The notes beneath the pieces were generated by a model. It worked only from the letters and a program-made list of their open reading frames with translations, searched no databases and was not told where the DNA came from. Position numbers and translations under genes: made by a program. A DNA stretch of 64,000 nt from JAXMHB01 sp046346965 (GTDB taxonomy: Bacteria; Pseudomonadota; Gammaproteobacteria; Xanthomonadales; SZUA-5), in assembly GCA_046346965.1 (NCBI GenBank), contig JAXMHB010000018.1:1-64000 (forward strand), in the 5' to 3' direction. Positions 1 to 7,766 of the stretch are shown piece after piece (position 1 is the first letter of the stretch; every line of letters starts with the position of its first letter).

Positions 1-2
1 AA

Positions 3-980
3 GACAACGAGATCAACCAGCAGATCGCCGTCGAGCTGCTGCAGCTGGCCGGCGTGCAAGTGACGCTGGCCGGCAACGGGCTGCAGGCGGTGGAGCGGGT
101 GCTGGCCGAGTGCTTCGATCTGGTGCTGATGGATCTGCAGATGCCGGTAATGGACGGCCACGAGGCCACCCGCCGCATCCGCGCCGAGCCGCAGCTGGCC
201 GGGCTGCCGATCATCGCGATGACCGCGCACGCGACGCTGGAAGAGCGGCAGCGCTGCCTGGATGCCGGCATGGTCGACCACGTCAGCAAGCCGATCGATC
301 CGGCGCAGCTGTATGCGGCGCTGGCGCGGCACGCGCCGAAGGCGAGCGCGCCCGTCGCAGCGCCGGTGGCGCCGGCGCCCAGCGCGGAGGTCGAGCTGCC
401 GAAGGTCGACGGCCTCGACAGCGCCGACGGCCTGGCGCGGATGGGCGGCAATCGCGCGCTGTATCGGCAGCTGCTGGGGCGTTTCGTCGAGCTGGCGAGC
501 ACGCCGGACGAGATCGCGACCGCGCTGAGCGCGGGAGATGCGATGACGGCAGAGCGGCTGGCGCATACGCTGCGCGGCGTGGCCGGGAATCTGGGCGCTG
601 GCGGCGTACAGGCGGCGGCGACGAGCTTGGAGCAGGCGCTGGCAGCGCGCGCCGAGCCCTCCGTGCTGCAGCCGCTGCAGAGCCAACTTGCGCAGCGACT
701 GGACGCGCTGATCGCGCAGTTGCGACCGCTGCTGACCGATAGCGCGGCAGCGCGCGCGGCGCCGCTGCCGGATGCCGCCGAGCAGCAGCAGATCCTGCAG
801 TCGATGCTGGCAGCGCTGGATCAGTTTGACGTCGCCGCCAGCGAACTGCTGAACACGCACGCGGCGCTGTTCCGTGCCCTGCTGGCCCCTCCGCAGTACG
901 CCGAACTGGTGCAGCATATCGAGGGTTACCAGTACCCCGAGGCGCATTGCATGCTGCAAGCCCTGGTGGCGGTGCCATGA
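3..980 (+). CDS. Hybrid sensor kinase C-terminus (receiver + HPt), 5' truncated by window edge
   Basis: The reading frame is open from the first bases of the window, so this is the 3' end of a longer gene, probably a hybrid histidine kinase. The visible start DNEINQQIAVELL is typical of the opening of a kinase-fused receiver. The receiver carries LVLMDLQMPVMDG, with the phosphoacceptor Asp, and a conserved Lys in HVSKPID. An Ala/Pro linker leads to an HPt domain with the phosphorylatable His in LAHTLRGVAGNLG. About 70 further residues follow without a recognised domain. The stop overlaps the next start (ATGA), so a phosphorelay operon with the next two genes is likely. The kinase core itself lies outside the window. 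Confidence 0.85.
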   Translation, partial: DNEINQQIAVELLQLAGVQVTLAGNGLQAVERVLAECFDLVLMDLQMPVMDGHEATRRIRAEPQLAGLPIIAMTAHATLEERQRCLDAGMVDHVSKPIDPAQLYAALARHAPKASAPVAAPVAPAPSAEVELPKVDGLDSADGLARMGGNRALYRQLLGRFVELASTPDEIATALSAGDAMTAERLAHTLRGVAGNLGAGGVQAAATSLEQALAARAEPSVLQPLQSQLAQRLDALIAQLRPLLTDSAAARAAPLPDAAEQQQILQSMLAALDQFDVAASELLNTHAALFRALLAPPQYAELVQHIEGYQYPEAHCMLQALVAVP

Positions 981-2143
981 GCGCCGCCAGCCGCATCCTG
1001 ATCGTCGATGACGCGCCGGCCAATCTGCAGGCGCTGAGCGCGATCCTGCGCGAGCGCCAGTACCAGATCAGCATTGCCACCCACGGCCGTCAGGCGCTGG
1101 AGGTGCTCGGGCGCGTGCGTCCCGATCTGATCCTGCTGGATGTGCTGATGCCGGAGATGGACGGCTACGAGACCTGCGCGCAGATCAAGGCGGTGCCGGC
1201 GTGGCGCGATATTCCGATCATCTTCCTCACCGCCAAATCCGATACCGGCGACATCGTGCGCGGCTTCGAGCTGGGCGCGGTGGACTACGTCGCCAAGCCC
1301 TTCCACGCCCATGAACTGCTGGCGCGCGTGCACACGCATCTGTCGATGGACCGGCTGCGGCGCGAGAACGAGCGTCTGGTGCGCGATGAATCCGAGCTGG
1401 CGCGGCATCGCTCGGTAGCGCAGATGGTGGCCGGCGTTGCCCATGAGATCAACACGCCGCTCGGCGTCATCAACACCGCCGCCGACCTGATCCGCAAACG
1501 CCTGGACGCCCCGCAACTGGCGGCGCTGGCAGCCGATCCCGACGGCCAGTATTTGCTGGACGACCTGCGCGACGCCGCCAATCTGATCGGCCGCAATGCC
1601 GCGCGCGCCGCCAAGCTGGTGCAGGACTTCAAAAAGGTCTCGGTCAACCAGATCACCGATGTGCGCGAGTCCATCGTGCTCGCCGAGCTGCTGAACGAGA
1701 CCGTGCATCTGTTCCGCGTCTCCGAACGCAGCTCGCCGATGACGGTGGCGATCGACAACGCGCTAGGCGCGGCCAATTGGACCGGCTACGCCGGTTCGCT
1801 GTCGCAGGTGCTGCTGAATCTGCTCAGCAATGCGCAGCGCTACGCCTATCCGAATGGCGCGGGCGGGCGCGTGGACGTGCTGCTCGATCAGGATCCGGAG
1901 GCGCCGCAGACGCGCTACCGCATCCGCGTACGCGACCACGGCCTAGGCATCGCGCCCGAGCATCTGCCGCGCATCTTCGAGCCCTTCTACACCACCGGAC
2001 GCGGCAAGGGCGGCAGCGGACTGGGCCTCGCCATCGTCTACACCATCGTGACCGTCCACCTGCAGGGCGCCATCCGGGTCGAATCGACGCCCGGCGTCGG
2101 CACCTGTTTTACGCTGAGCCTGCCGCAGCAGGTTGCCGAATAA
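977..2143 (+). CDS. Receiver-histidine kinase fusion
   Basis: The protein of about 388 residues has an N-terminal receiver (residues 5-125, RILIVDDAPANLQAL and LILLDVLMPEMDG) followed by a kinase core. The H-box is VAGVAHEINTPLGVINTAAD. The ATPase N-box is NLLSNAQRYAYP, and the G-boxes are DHGLGIAPEHL and GGSGLGLAIVYTI, with FEPFYTT between them. There is no membrane segment, so it is a soluble kinase whose activity is probably set by phosphorylation of its own receiver. The ATG at 977 was chosen because it overlaps the upstream stop and begins immediately before the receiver. A GTG-like upstream extension is unnecessary. It probably exchanges phosphate with the upstream HPt protein and the downstream receiver protein. 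Confidence 0.88.
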   Translation: MSAASRILIVDDAPANLQALSAILRERQYQISIATHGRQALEVLGRVRPDLILLDVLMPEMDGYETCAQIKAVPAWRDIPIIFLTAKSDTGDIVRGFELGAVDYVAKPFHAHELLARVHTHLSMDRLRRENERLVRDESELARHRSVAQMVAGVAHEINTPLGVINTAADLIRKRLDAPQLAALAADPDGQYLLDDLRDAANLIGRNAARAAKLVQDFKKVSVNQITDVRESIVLAELLNETVHLFRVSERSSPMTVAIDNALGAANWTGYAGSLSQVLLNLLSNAQRYAYPNGAGGRVDVLLDQDPEAPQTRYRIRVRDHGLGIAPEHLPRIFEPFYTTGRGKGGSGLGLAIVYTIVTVHLQGAIRVESTPGVGTCFTLSLPQQVAE

Positions 2144-2183
2144 CGCGCCACCACGACCCACCACCACCAGGGGAGATCTGAGC

Positions 2184-3058
2184 ATGCATGTCAATGAGTT
2201 CCACGTCGTCCTGGTCGATGACGAGCCCGATGTCCACGAGATCTCGCGGCTGGCGATGCGGCAGTTTCGCGTCTACGGTCTGCCGGTGCGTCTGCACTCG
2301 GCGCACAGCAAAGCTGAGGGCATCGAGGTGCTGAACCGCCTGTCGCTGGGCCGGCCCGACATCAGCCTGGCCTCGGTGGCGCTGATCGACGTGGTGATGG
2401 AGACCGATCACGCTGGCCTCGAACTGTGCGACTACATCCGCAACGAGATGAAGAACCGCATGCTGCAGATCTTCGTCCGCACCGGCCAGCCCGGCGTCGC
2501 GCCGGAGCGCTCGGTGATCGACCGCTATGACATCCAAGGCTATGTGGCCAAGTCCGAGGCCACCGAGGACAAGCTGTACACGCTGGTCAAAGCCGGCATC
2601 CGCGAGGCCTATTTCGGCGGTATCTCGCATGCGCTGCAGGACTTGATTCGCTACCTGATCCCGCACGCGGGCAGCCGCAGCGCGATGGCCGAGGCGCTGC
2701 GCAACTGGCAGCAGCTGACGCGCGTCGACAGCGGCGGCAGCAAGGCGCCGACGGTCAGCGCCTCGCTTGCTACTTCGGCGACGGCGAGTACATCGCCGGC
2801 GTCGACCAGTACGCCGATGCGGCCGCCGCCACCCAGCGCCTGGCCGAACTCAAGGCCCTGCCCGGCGAGGCCCTGAATGCGGAGGGTGACCGCTACGCCA
2901 TCGACGGCCGCGACCTGCTGATCGAGATCGCCCCCAGCGCCGCCGGCGCCGGCATCCAGTACCTGCTGCGCGGCACCATCGCTCCGCCCGATTGGTTTGT
3001 GTTTCTTTACCACCGCTATCTGCGCAGCTTCTCGGCGCTGTGGAAGCTGGCGGGCTGA
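2184..3058 (+). CDS. Response regulator with DUF3369-type receiver, frameshift near 2765
   Basis: The start at ATG 2184 has a good ribosome site (GGGGAG). The receiver reads VVLVDDEPDVHEISRLAMRQF, ALIDVVMETDHAGLEL and RTGQPGVAPE, then YDIQGYVAKSEATEDKL, which is the pattern of receivers that precede DUF3369. The initial frame continues to 2876, but after about residue 190 it becomes low-complexity Ser/Pro/Thr sequence. From about 2760 another frame carries sensible protein (CYFGDGEYIAGVDQYADA to YRYLRSFSALWKLAG-like residues) ending at TGA 3056-3058. No start codon supports that segment as a separate gene. The simplest reading is one gene with a single indel, either real or a sequence error. 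The C-terminal segment has no recognised domain. Confidence 0.72.
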
Positions 3059-3301
3059 AGGACGAGAGCACAAAGGCACGAGGGCACGCTCAAGCAAAGC
3101 GGAGGGCACGAGGGCACGCAAGAGCTTGAAGCCAAGAGCTATGTGCTGCCGTGGTGGTTTGGTACTTGACGCGTGCTCCCGGCCTGCGAGCCTTTGCGTG
3201 CCCTCGTGCCCTCGTGCCCTCGTGCCCTCGTGCCCGCGTGCCCTCGTGCCCTCGTGCCCTCCGCTTTGCTTGAGCGTGCCCTCGTGCCTTTGCGTGCTCT
3301 C
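3059..3301. repeat. Intergenic inverted element, GTGCCCTC family, copy 1
   Basis: The whole gap between the regulator stop and the convergent methyltransferase stop is one inverted structure. The left arm (3064-3119) and right arm (3246-3301) are near-perfect reverse complements of each other, built from GGCACGAGGGCACG-type runs and a CTCAAGCAAAGCGGAGG block. The spacer holds further tandem GTGCCCTC units. An interior segment (about 3122-3190, containing CCGTGGTGGTTTGGTACTTGA) recurs at 20106-20170. The right arm touches the stop codon of the minus-strand gene. It may act as a bidirectional terminator or RNA-stabilising hairpin, which is inference. Confidence 0.8.
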
Positions 3302-4154
3302 AGCCTCTCCGCCGCGCGCGCAGCAAGCGGTAGCTGACCCTGGCAGGCAGCACTTGCCCGCCGGGGCGGTAACCGATCTGGCCGGCCTGGGCGCTCGCTT
3401 CCACGCTGTAGCCGGCCTGCGCCAGCAGCGCGTCGGGATCGTCGCAGCCGAAGCGCCACTCGGCGCCGCCCGCGCGCAAGCGTTCCTGAACGCTCTGCAG
3501 CGCCGTCAGACCGGCCAGGCCGCTGCCGGCGATATCGAGCGCCAGATGGCTGCCGGCGCAGCTGAGTGTCGCCACCCGGGCCAGCAGGGCCAGCGCGCTC
3601 GCGGCGTCCGGCAAATAGATCAGCAAGCCTTCGATCAACCAGGCCGAGGGTTGCTCGGGCCGGTAGCCGGCGCCCTGCAGCGCCTCGGCAAAGCCATCGC
3701 GCAAATCCACCGCCAGCGCATGCCGCTCGGCGCGCGGCTGCGCCCCGGCCTGGCGCAGCAGCTCGGCCTTGCAGTCCAGCACCGCCGGCTGATCGAGCTC
3801 GTACACCCGCGTGCCGGCGGGCCAGTCCAGCCGGTAGGCGCGCGTGTCCATGCCGGCGGCGAGGATGACGAACTGGCGCACGCCGCTGGCGGCGGCCGCG
3901 CGCATCCAGTCGTCGAAATAGCGCGTGCGCTCGGTCAGCACCGGTGAGTCGCCGGGCACCGGCTGCGGAATCTGCGCCTCCATCCAGTGCATCAGCGCGC
4001 GCCCGTCCGCACCCGCCAGCAGCCCAGCCCAGGGATCTTCGAACAAGCGATCGGATCGCAGCGACTCGCGCTCGCGTACGGCCGCCACCCAGCGTGAGGT
4101 CAGTCCCAGCATGTCCATGCGTGTTCGCGCGTCCTGGTGGTCGAGCCGCTTCAT
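3300..4154 (-). CDS. Class I SAM-dependent methyltransferase (TIGR00027/LCM family)
   Basis: A protein of about 284 residues. The signature FVILAAGMDTRAYRLDWPAG, followed by VYELDQPAVLDCK, is diagnostic of the leucine-carboxyl-methyltransferase-like family grouped in TIGR00027. N-terminal features SRWVAAVRERESLRSDRLF and EDPWA also match. Members methylate unknown, usually small-molecule or O-linked, substrates, so the substrate here is not predicted. ATG 4154 (MKRLDHQ) is preferred. A start at 4118 (MDMLGL) is also possible and would leave a larger gap to the divergent TonB receptor gene at 4186. The two genes start back to back about 30 bp apart and probably have overlapping promoters. Confidence 0.82.
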   Translation of the reverse strand: MKRLDHQDARTRMDMLGLTSRWVAAVRERESLRSDRLFEDPWAGLLAGADGRALMHWMEAQIPQPVPGDSPVLTERTRYFDDWMRAAAASGVRQFVILAAGMDTRAYRLDWPAGTRVYELDQPAVLDCKAELLRQAGAQPRAERHALAVDLRDGFAEALQGAGYRPEQPSAWLIEGLLIYLPDAASALALLARVATLSCAGSHLALDIAGSGLAGLTALQSVQERLRAGGAEWRFGCDDPDALLAQAGYSVEASAQAGQIGYRPGGQVLPARVSYRLLRARRRG

Positions 4155-4185
4155 ACTACGGGCCGACACCCAATCGGAGCACCCG

Positions 4186-6501
4186 ATGCCCTGGTCGCGT
4201 TCGCTGTGCGCGCTGGCCCTGACCCTGAGCAGCCTGTCCGCGCAGGCCGAGGCGCCCTTGCCCGAGATCACCGTCACTGCGCAGAAGCGCGAGGAGTCGC
4301 TGCAGCGCGCGCCGCTGGCGGTGACCGCGCTGACACCAGAGGCGCTCGATGCGCTGGCGATCACCCATATCGGCGATCTGTCGACCTACGCGCCGAACAC
4401 CACGGTCACGCCCACCGTGGGTGGCTCGGTGAATGCGGCGATCAACATCCGCGGCGCCGGTTCGGCGGTGAACAATCTCTCGCGCGATGCGGCGGTCGGC
4501 GTTTATCTGGACGGCGTGCCGATTGCAAAGGCGGCCGGCGCGATCTTCGACGTCACCGACCTGCAGCGCATTGAGGTGCTGCGCGGACCGCAGGGCACGC
4601 TGTACGGGAAGAACACCATCGGCGGCGCGATCAATCTGATCAGCCAGGCGCCGAGCGGCGAGTACGCCGGCACGCTGACGCTGGGCGCGGGCAGCGAGCA
4701 TTTGCGCAGCCTGCGCGCGCACCTCGACAGCGCGGCCATCGGCGAGGTGGGCGTCGGCGCCGGCCGCTTCGCCAGTCGCTGGAGCTATGTGCGCACGCTG
4801 CGCGATGGCTACGTGCAGAACCTGCATCCGTCGACGCCGGACTTCGACAATCGTGATCAGTGGGCCGGGCGGCTGGATCTGGACTGGCAGTGGAGCGAGC
4901 GCCTGCGGGCGCGCTACGCGCAGGATCGTTTTGACCTGGACCAGCGTCCGACCGCGCTGCAGATCGTCGAGTTCGGCAGCTATGCCACCTTGCCCGTGTT
5001 CGGATCGATTGCCGGCGCGGCGTACTCGCCGCGGCGGCGCGATGCCATCGCCAATGAGGCCTCGCGCCAGAGCGCGGTGGCGATCCGTGGCGACACGCTG
5101 ACGCTGGACTACGCGCTCGGCAGCGCCGCCGGCCTCGATGAAATGGCGCTCAAGTACATCGGCGCCCGGCGCGTGCTGGCCACCGACAGCCAGACCGATT
5201 TCGACGGCACTGCGGCGGATTTCTCGCGCTTCGGGCTGTACAACGACTATGTGCAGCACAGCCACGAGCTGCAATGGAGCGCGCGCAATGAGCGCCTCAG
5301 TCTGGTCGGCGGGCTGTTCCGCCTGGACGATGACTGGCGCACCGACAACCCACGCTGGAACGCGCAGATCCTGCGCGGCAACGATGGCGTGTATGAGATC
5401 AATCAGCGCGGCGCGCAGGACCGCTCGGGTGCCATCTACGGACAGCTGGACTGGCGCGCCAGTGAGCGCTGGACGCTGGGCCTGGGTCTGCGGCGGACGG
5501 TCGAGGAGAAGGCGGTCTATCGCTTGCGCGTCACCGATGGCCTGCGCCGCGGCACGCTCAATGCCAGCAACCCGGCATCCGGCGTGTTTCTGCGCGATGC
5601 CAGCGGTCAGGCCTTGCTCGATGGCGCCGGCCAGTACCAGCCGCTGTCGGCGCGCCGCCGCTTTGCCGAATCGACGCCGATGCTGGTGGCCAGCTATGGC
5701 TTCAATGCGGACTGGCTGGCGTATCTGCGCCTCGCCAGCGGCTTCAAATCGGGTGGCTACAACGATGTCGCCAGCACCAACGCGGAGTTTCTGCAGGGCT
5801 TTGACGCCGAGCGCATGCGCACGCTGGAGCTGGGGTTGAAGGCGAGCGTTGGCAACGGTCGCGTCCAGCTGCGCGGCGCCGTTTTCGACAACGACTACCG
5901 CGACTATCAGGCCGATGTGTACATCCCCGAGGCGCTCGGCATCGGCGTGCAGAACGCCGCTCGCGCCCACGCGCGCGGGCTGGAGCTGGAAGTCGATGCG
6001 CTGCTGGGCGAGGCCTTCGAGTACACGCTGAGTTATGGCTATCTGGATTTTCAGTTCGACCGCTATCTGACCCCCGACGTCAACGATCTCAACCAGAACG
6101 GCAATCGCAGCGAGATCATCGATGTGGCCGACCGCCGCGTCGTCCCTTACAACCCGCGCCATACGCTGAGCAGCGGCCTGCAGTACCGCCGCGAACTGCC
6201 ATTCGCCACCCTGCGTGCCCGCCTCGACTACCAGTTCCGCGGCAGCCACGTGTTCGCCGCCGACCCCGCCACCGCACTGCGCAGCCCCGCCTACGGCCTG
6301 TGGAACGCGCGTCTCAGCCTCGCCGACATCGAGCTCGGCGACGGCAAAGTCCTCGGCATTGACCTCTGGGGACGCAATCTGCTGAACCGCGAGTACCTCG
6401 TCTCCGGGCTCGTGTTCGCCAGCGGCCTCAGCCGCGGCATGGCGGTCGCCACCTTCGGCGACCCGCGCAGCGTGGGGCTGGATGTGAGGGTGGCGTGGTG
6501 A
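4186..6501 (+). CDS. TonB-dependent outer-membrane receptor
   Basis: A 771-residue protein with a signal peptide ending near LSAQA. The mature start EITVTAQKREESLQ is the usual entry to the plug. The plug motifs IEVLRGPQGTLYGKNTIGGA and a preceding VYLDGVPI are clear, and the C-terminus ends in aromatic/hydrophobic beta-strand residues (SVGLDVRVAW), as in outer-membrane barrels. These receptors import iron complexes or other nutrients using TonB/ExbBD energy. The substrate cannot be read from the sequence. The start at 4186 has an upstream CGGAG. It is divergent from the methyltransferase gene. No FecI/FecR-type regulator is adjacent. Confidence 0.93.
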   Translation: MPWSRSLCALALTLSSLSAQAEAPLPEITVTAQKREESLQRAPLAVTALTPEALDALAITHIGDLSTYAPNTTVTPTVGGSVNAAINIRGAGSAVNNLSRDAAVGVYLDGVPIAKAAGAIFDVTDLQRIEVLRGPQGTLYGKNTIGGAINLISQAPSGEYAGTLTLGAGSEHLRSLRAHLDSAAIGEVGVGAGRFASRWSYVRTLRDGYVQNLHPSTPDFDNRDQWAGRLDLDWQWSERLRARYAQDRFDLDQRPTALQIVEFGSYATLPVFGSIAGAAYSPRRRDAIANEASRQSAVAIRGDTLTLDYALGSAAGLDEMALKYIGARRVLATDSQTDFDGTAADFSRFGLYNDYVQHSHELQWSARNERLSLVGGLFRLDDDWRTDNPRWNAQILRGNDGVYEINQRGAQDRSGAIYGQLDWRASERWTLGLGLRRTVEEKAVYRLRVTDGLRRGTLNASNPASGVFLRDASGQALLDGAGQYQPLSARRRFAESTPMLVASYGFNADWLAYLRLASGFKSGGYNDVASTNAEFLQGFDAERMRTLELGLKASVGNGRVQLRGAVFDNDYRDYQADVYIPEALGIGVQNAARAHARGLELEVDALLGEAFEYTLSYGYLDFQFDRYLTPDVNDLNQNGNRSEIIDVADRRVVPYNPRHTLSSGLQYRRELPFATLRARLDYQFRGSHVFAADPATALRSPAYGLWNARLSLADIELGDGKVLGIDLWGRNLLNREYLVSGLVFASGLSRGMAVATFGDPRSVGLDVRVAW

Positions 6502-6893
6502 GCGAGAGCCGCTAGGATTTGCTGGAAGCGCGACCAGCAAATGCGAGGCGAGAATCAGGGGGCTGTGCAGACAGCGCTCGCGTGCCTGTCGCCGGTCGCT
6601 CGGGGCCGGAACCGGTGGATAGCGGCGGCCGCAGTTCCGCTGACGGAATGAAGTGTTCAGCTGCAGGGACTAGGGAATATCCCGATACTTTTGTCAACTT
6701 AGGTCAAGCGGCGCCACGTCTACTGCGCGGCAAATAGACCCTAATGCATTGATCTTATTGCGTTTTTCCGAAGCGCATCGACGCTGCGCCAGCGCGCAAG
6801 CCCCGAATACGGGATGGGCGCTGGCGCCCGGCCCTAGGCACAATGACAGCGTTGACGGGATTGTGGCGATCTCGTTTCGGGGGATACGCAAGC
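6502..6893. other. Non-coding gap before LuxR-type regulator
   Basis: A gap of 392 bp with no credible gene. The stretch 6660-6780 is noticeably AT-richer than its surroundings (for example TACTTTTGTCAACTTAGG and TTGATCTTATTGCGTTTTTC), so it may hold the promoter of the downstream regulator, but no confident -35/-10 pair can be assigned. Confidence 0.5.
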
Positions 6894-7601
6894 ATGGGGC
6901 ACTGGACTGGCAGTCACGCGCAGCTTGAGGCTGTGCGCGTGCTGATCGCGAGTGGGGCAACGTTGACGCGCATGGGCCTGGGCCAGTTGCTCAGCGAGAG
7001 CCCGGGCGTGGAGGTGGTGGGGTCGTGTCGCGACGAGGTGGAGGCGATCGAAGCTTTGCGGCGCTACGAACCGGACATGCTGGTGCTCGAGCCCAAACTG
7101 TTCCCCGTCATGCGCGAGGCCATGGCACTGCTCAAGCGAACGCCGCGGATCGTGTTGTTTTCCCCCAGCGCGCATTGCGGCGCCGACGCCGGGGCGATCG
7201 AGCAGGCTTGCGGCTTTCTGTCCGAGCGCGCCTCGATGGAAGCCATGCGCGCCAATCTCGAAGACGTGGTGCGCTGCCCGCGCGCGCAGCGCAGCAGCAG
7301 CTGTCCTGCGACCTGCCGGGCGCTGCGCACGCTGGTGCCGCCGCGACTGCCGCTCACGGCACGCGAGTACACGGTGTTTCTGCACATCGGCGAGGGCCAG
7401 TCCAATCAAGTGATCGCCGCCACGCTGGGCGTCAGCGTGAAGACCATCGAAGCCCATCGCGAATCGATCAAGCGCAAGCTGGGACTGCACAACGCGGTGC
7501 GCCTGTCGGAAGCGGCCATGCTGTGGCGGCGCGGCGAGTTCGAGGCCCCCGATAGCAACCAGACGCCCCTGCGCTCGGTGCCGCTGCGGCGCAGCACCTA
7601 G
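6894..7601 (+). CDS. LuxR/NarL-type regulator with degenerate receiver
   Basis: The N-terminal half has the NarL/FixJ receiver fold pattern (VRVLIASGATLTRMGLGQLL, then GVEVVGSCRDEVEAIEAL). The phosphoacceptor position reads LVLEPK, with Glu where Asp is expected. The acidic pocket is missing (IASGAT instead of a DD pair), and the conserved Lys is replaced (GFLSER). The C-terminal HTH is canonical: LTAREYTVFLHIGEGQSNQV and VSVKTIEAHRESIKRKLGLH. Start ATG 6894 has GGGGGA nine bases upstream. An earlier ATG at 6843 lacks such a site. It probably binds DNA independently of phosphorylation or senses another input. It is convergent with the PAS hybrid kinase. Confidence 0.85.
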   Translation: MGHWTGSHAQLEAVRVLIASGATLTRMGLGQLLSESPGVEVVGSCRDEVEAIEALRRYEPDMLVLEPKLFPVMREAMALLKRTPRIVLFSPSAHCGADAGAIEQACGFLSERASMEAMRANLEDVVRCPRAQRSSSCPATCRALRTLVPPRLPLTAREYTVFLHIGEGQSNQVIAATLGVSVKTIEAHRESIKRKLGLHNAVRLSEAAMLWRRGEFEAPDSNQTPLRSVPLRRST

Positions 7602-7647
7602 GGCTTGAGGAGCGCGTGCCAAGCACGCGGACGCGGGGGCAAATGAC

Positions 7648-7740
7648 GGGACCCGGGACCCGGGACCCGGGACCCGGGACTCGGGACTCGGGACTCGCCA
7701 GTTTCCAGAACGCGTAAGCGCGCCGAAGGCGAGACACGCC
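7648..7740 (+). repeat. GGGACCC/GGGACTC heptad array with shared core
   Basis: Seven perfect 7-bp units run from 7648 to 7696: four GGGACCC then three GGGACTC. A 40-bp core follows (to about 7737) containing GCGTAAGCGCGCCGAAGGCG. The same heptads plus core occur in reverse orientation at 37688-37755 and 52410-52487, and the core alone at 23137 and 55387. The element fills a convergent intergenic gap. Confidence 0.8.
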
Positions 7741-7766
7741 CCTGAATCGAGTCTCCCCGAGTCCCC

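Noticed and set aside
4156..6540. A 794-codon antisense open frame
   Set aside because: It lies opposite the well-supported TonB-dependent receptor and has no recognisable motif.
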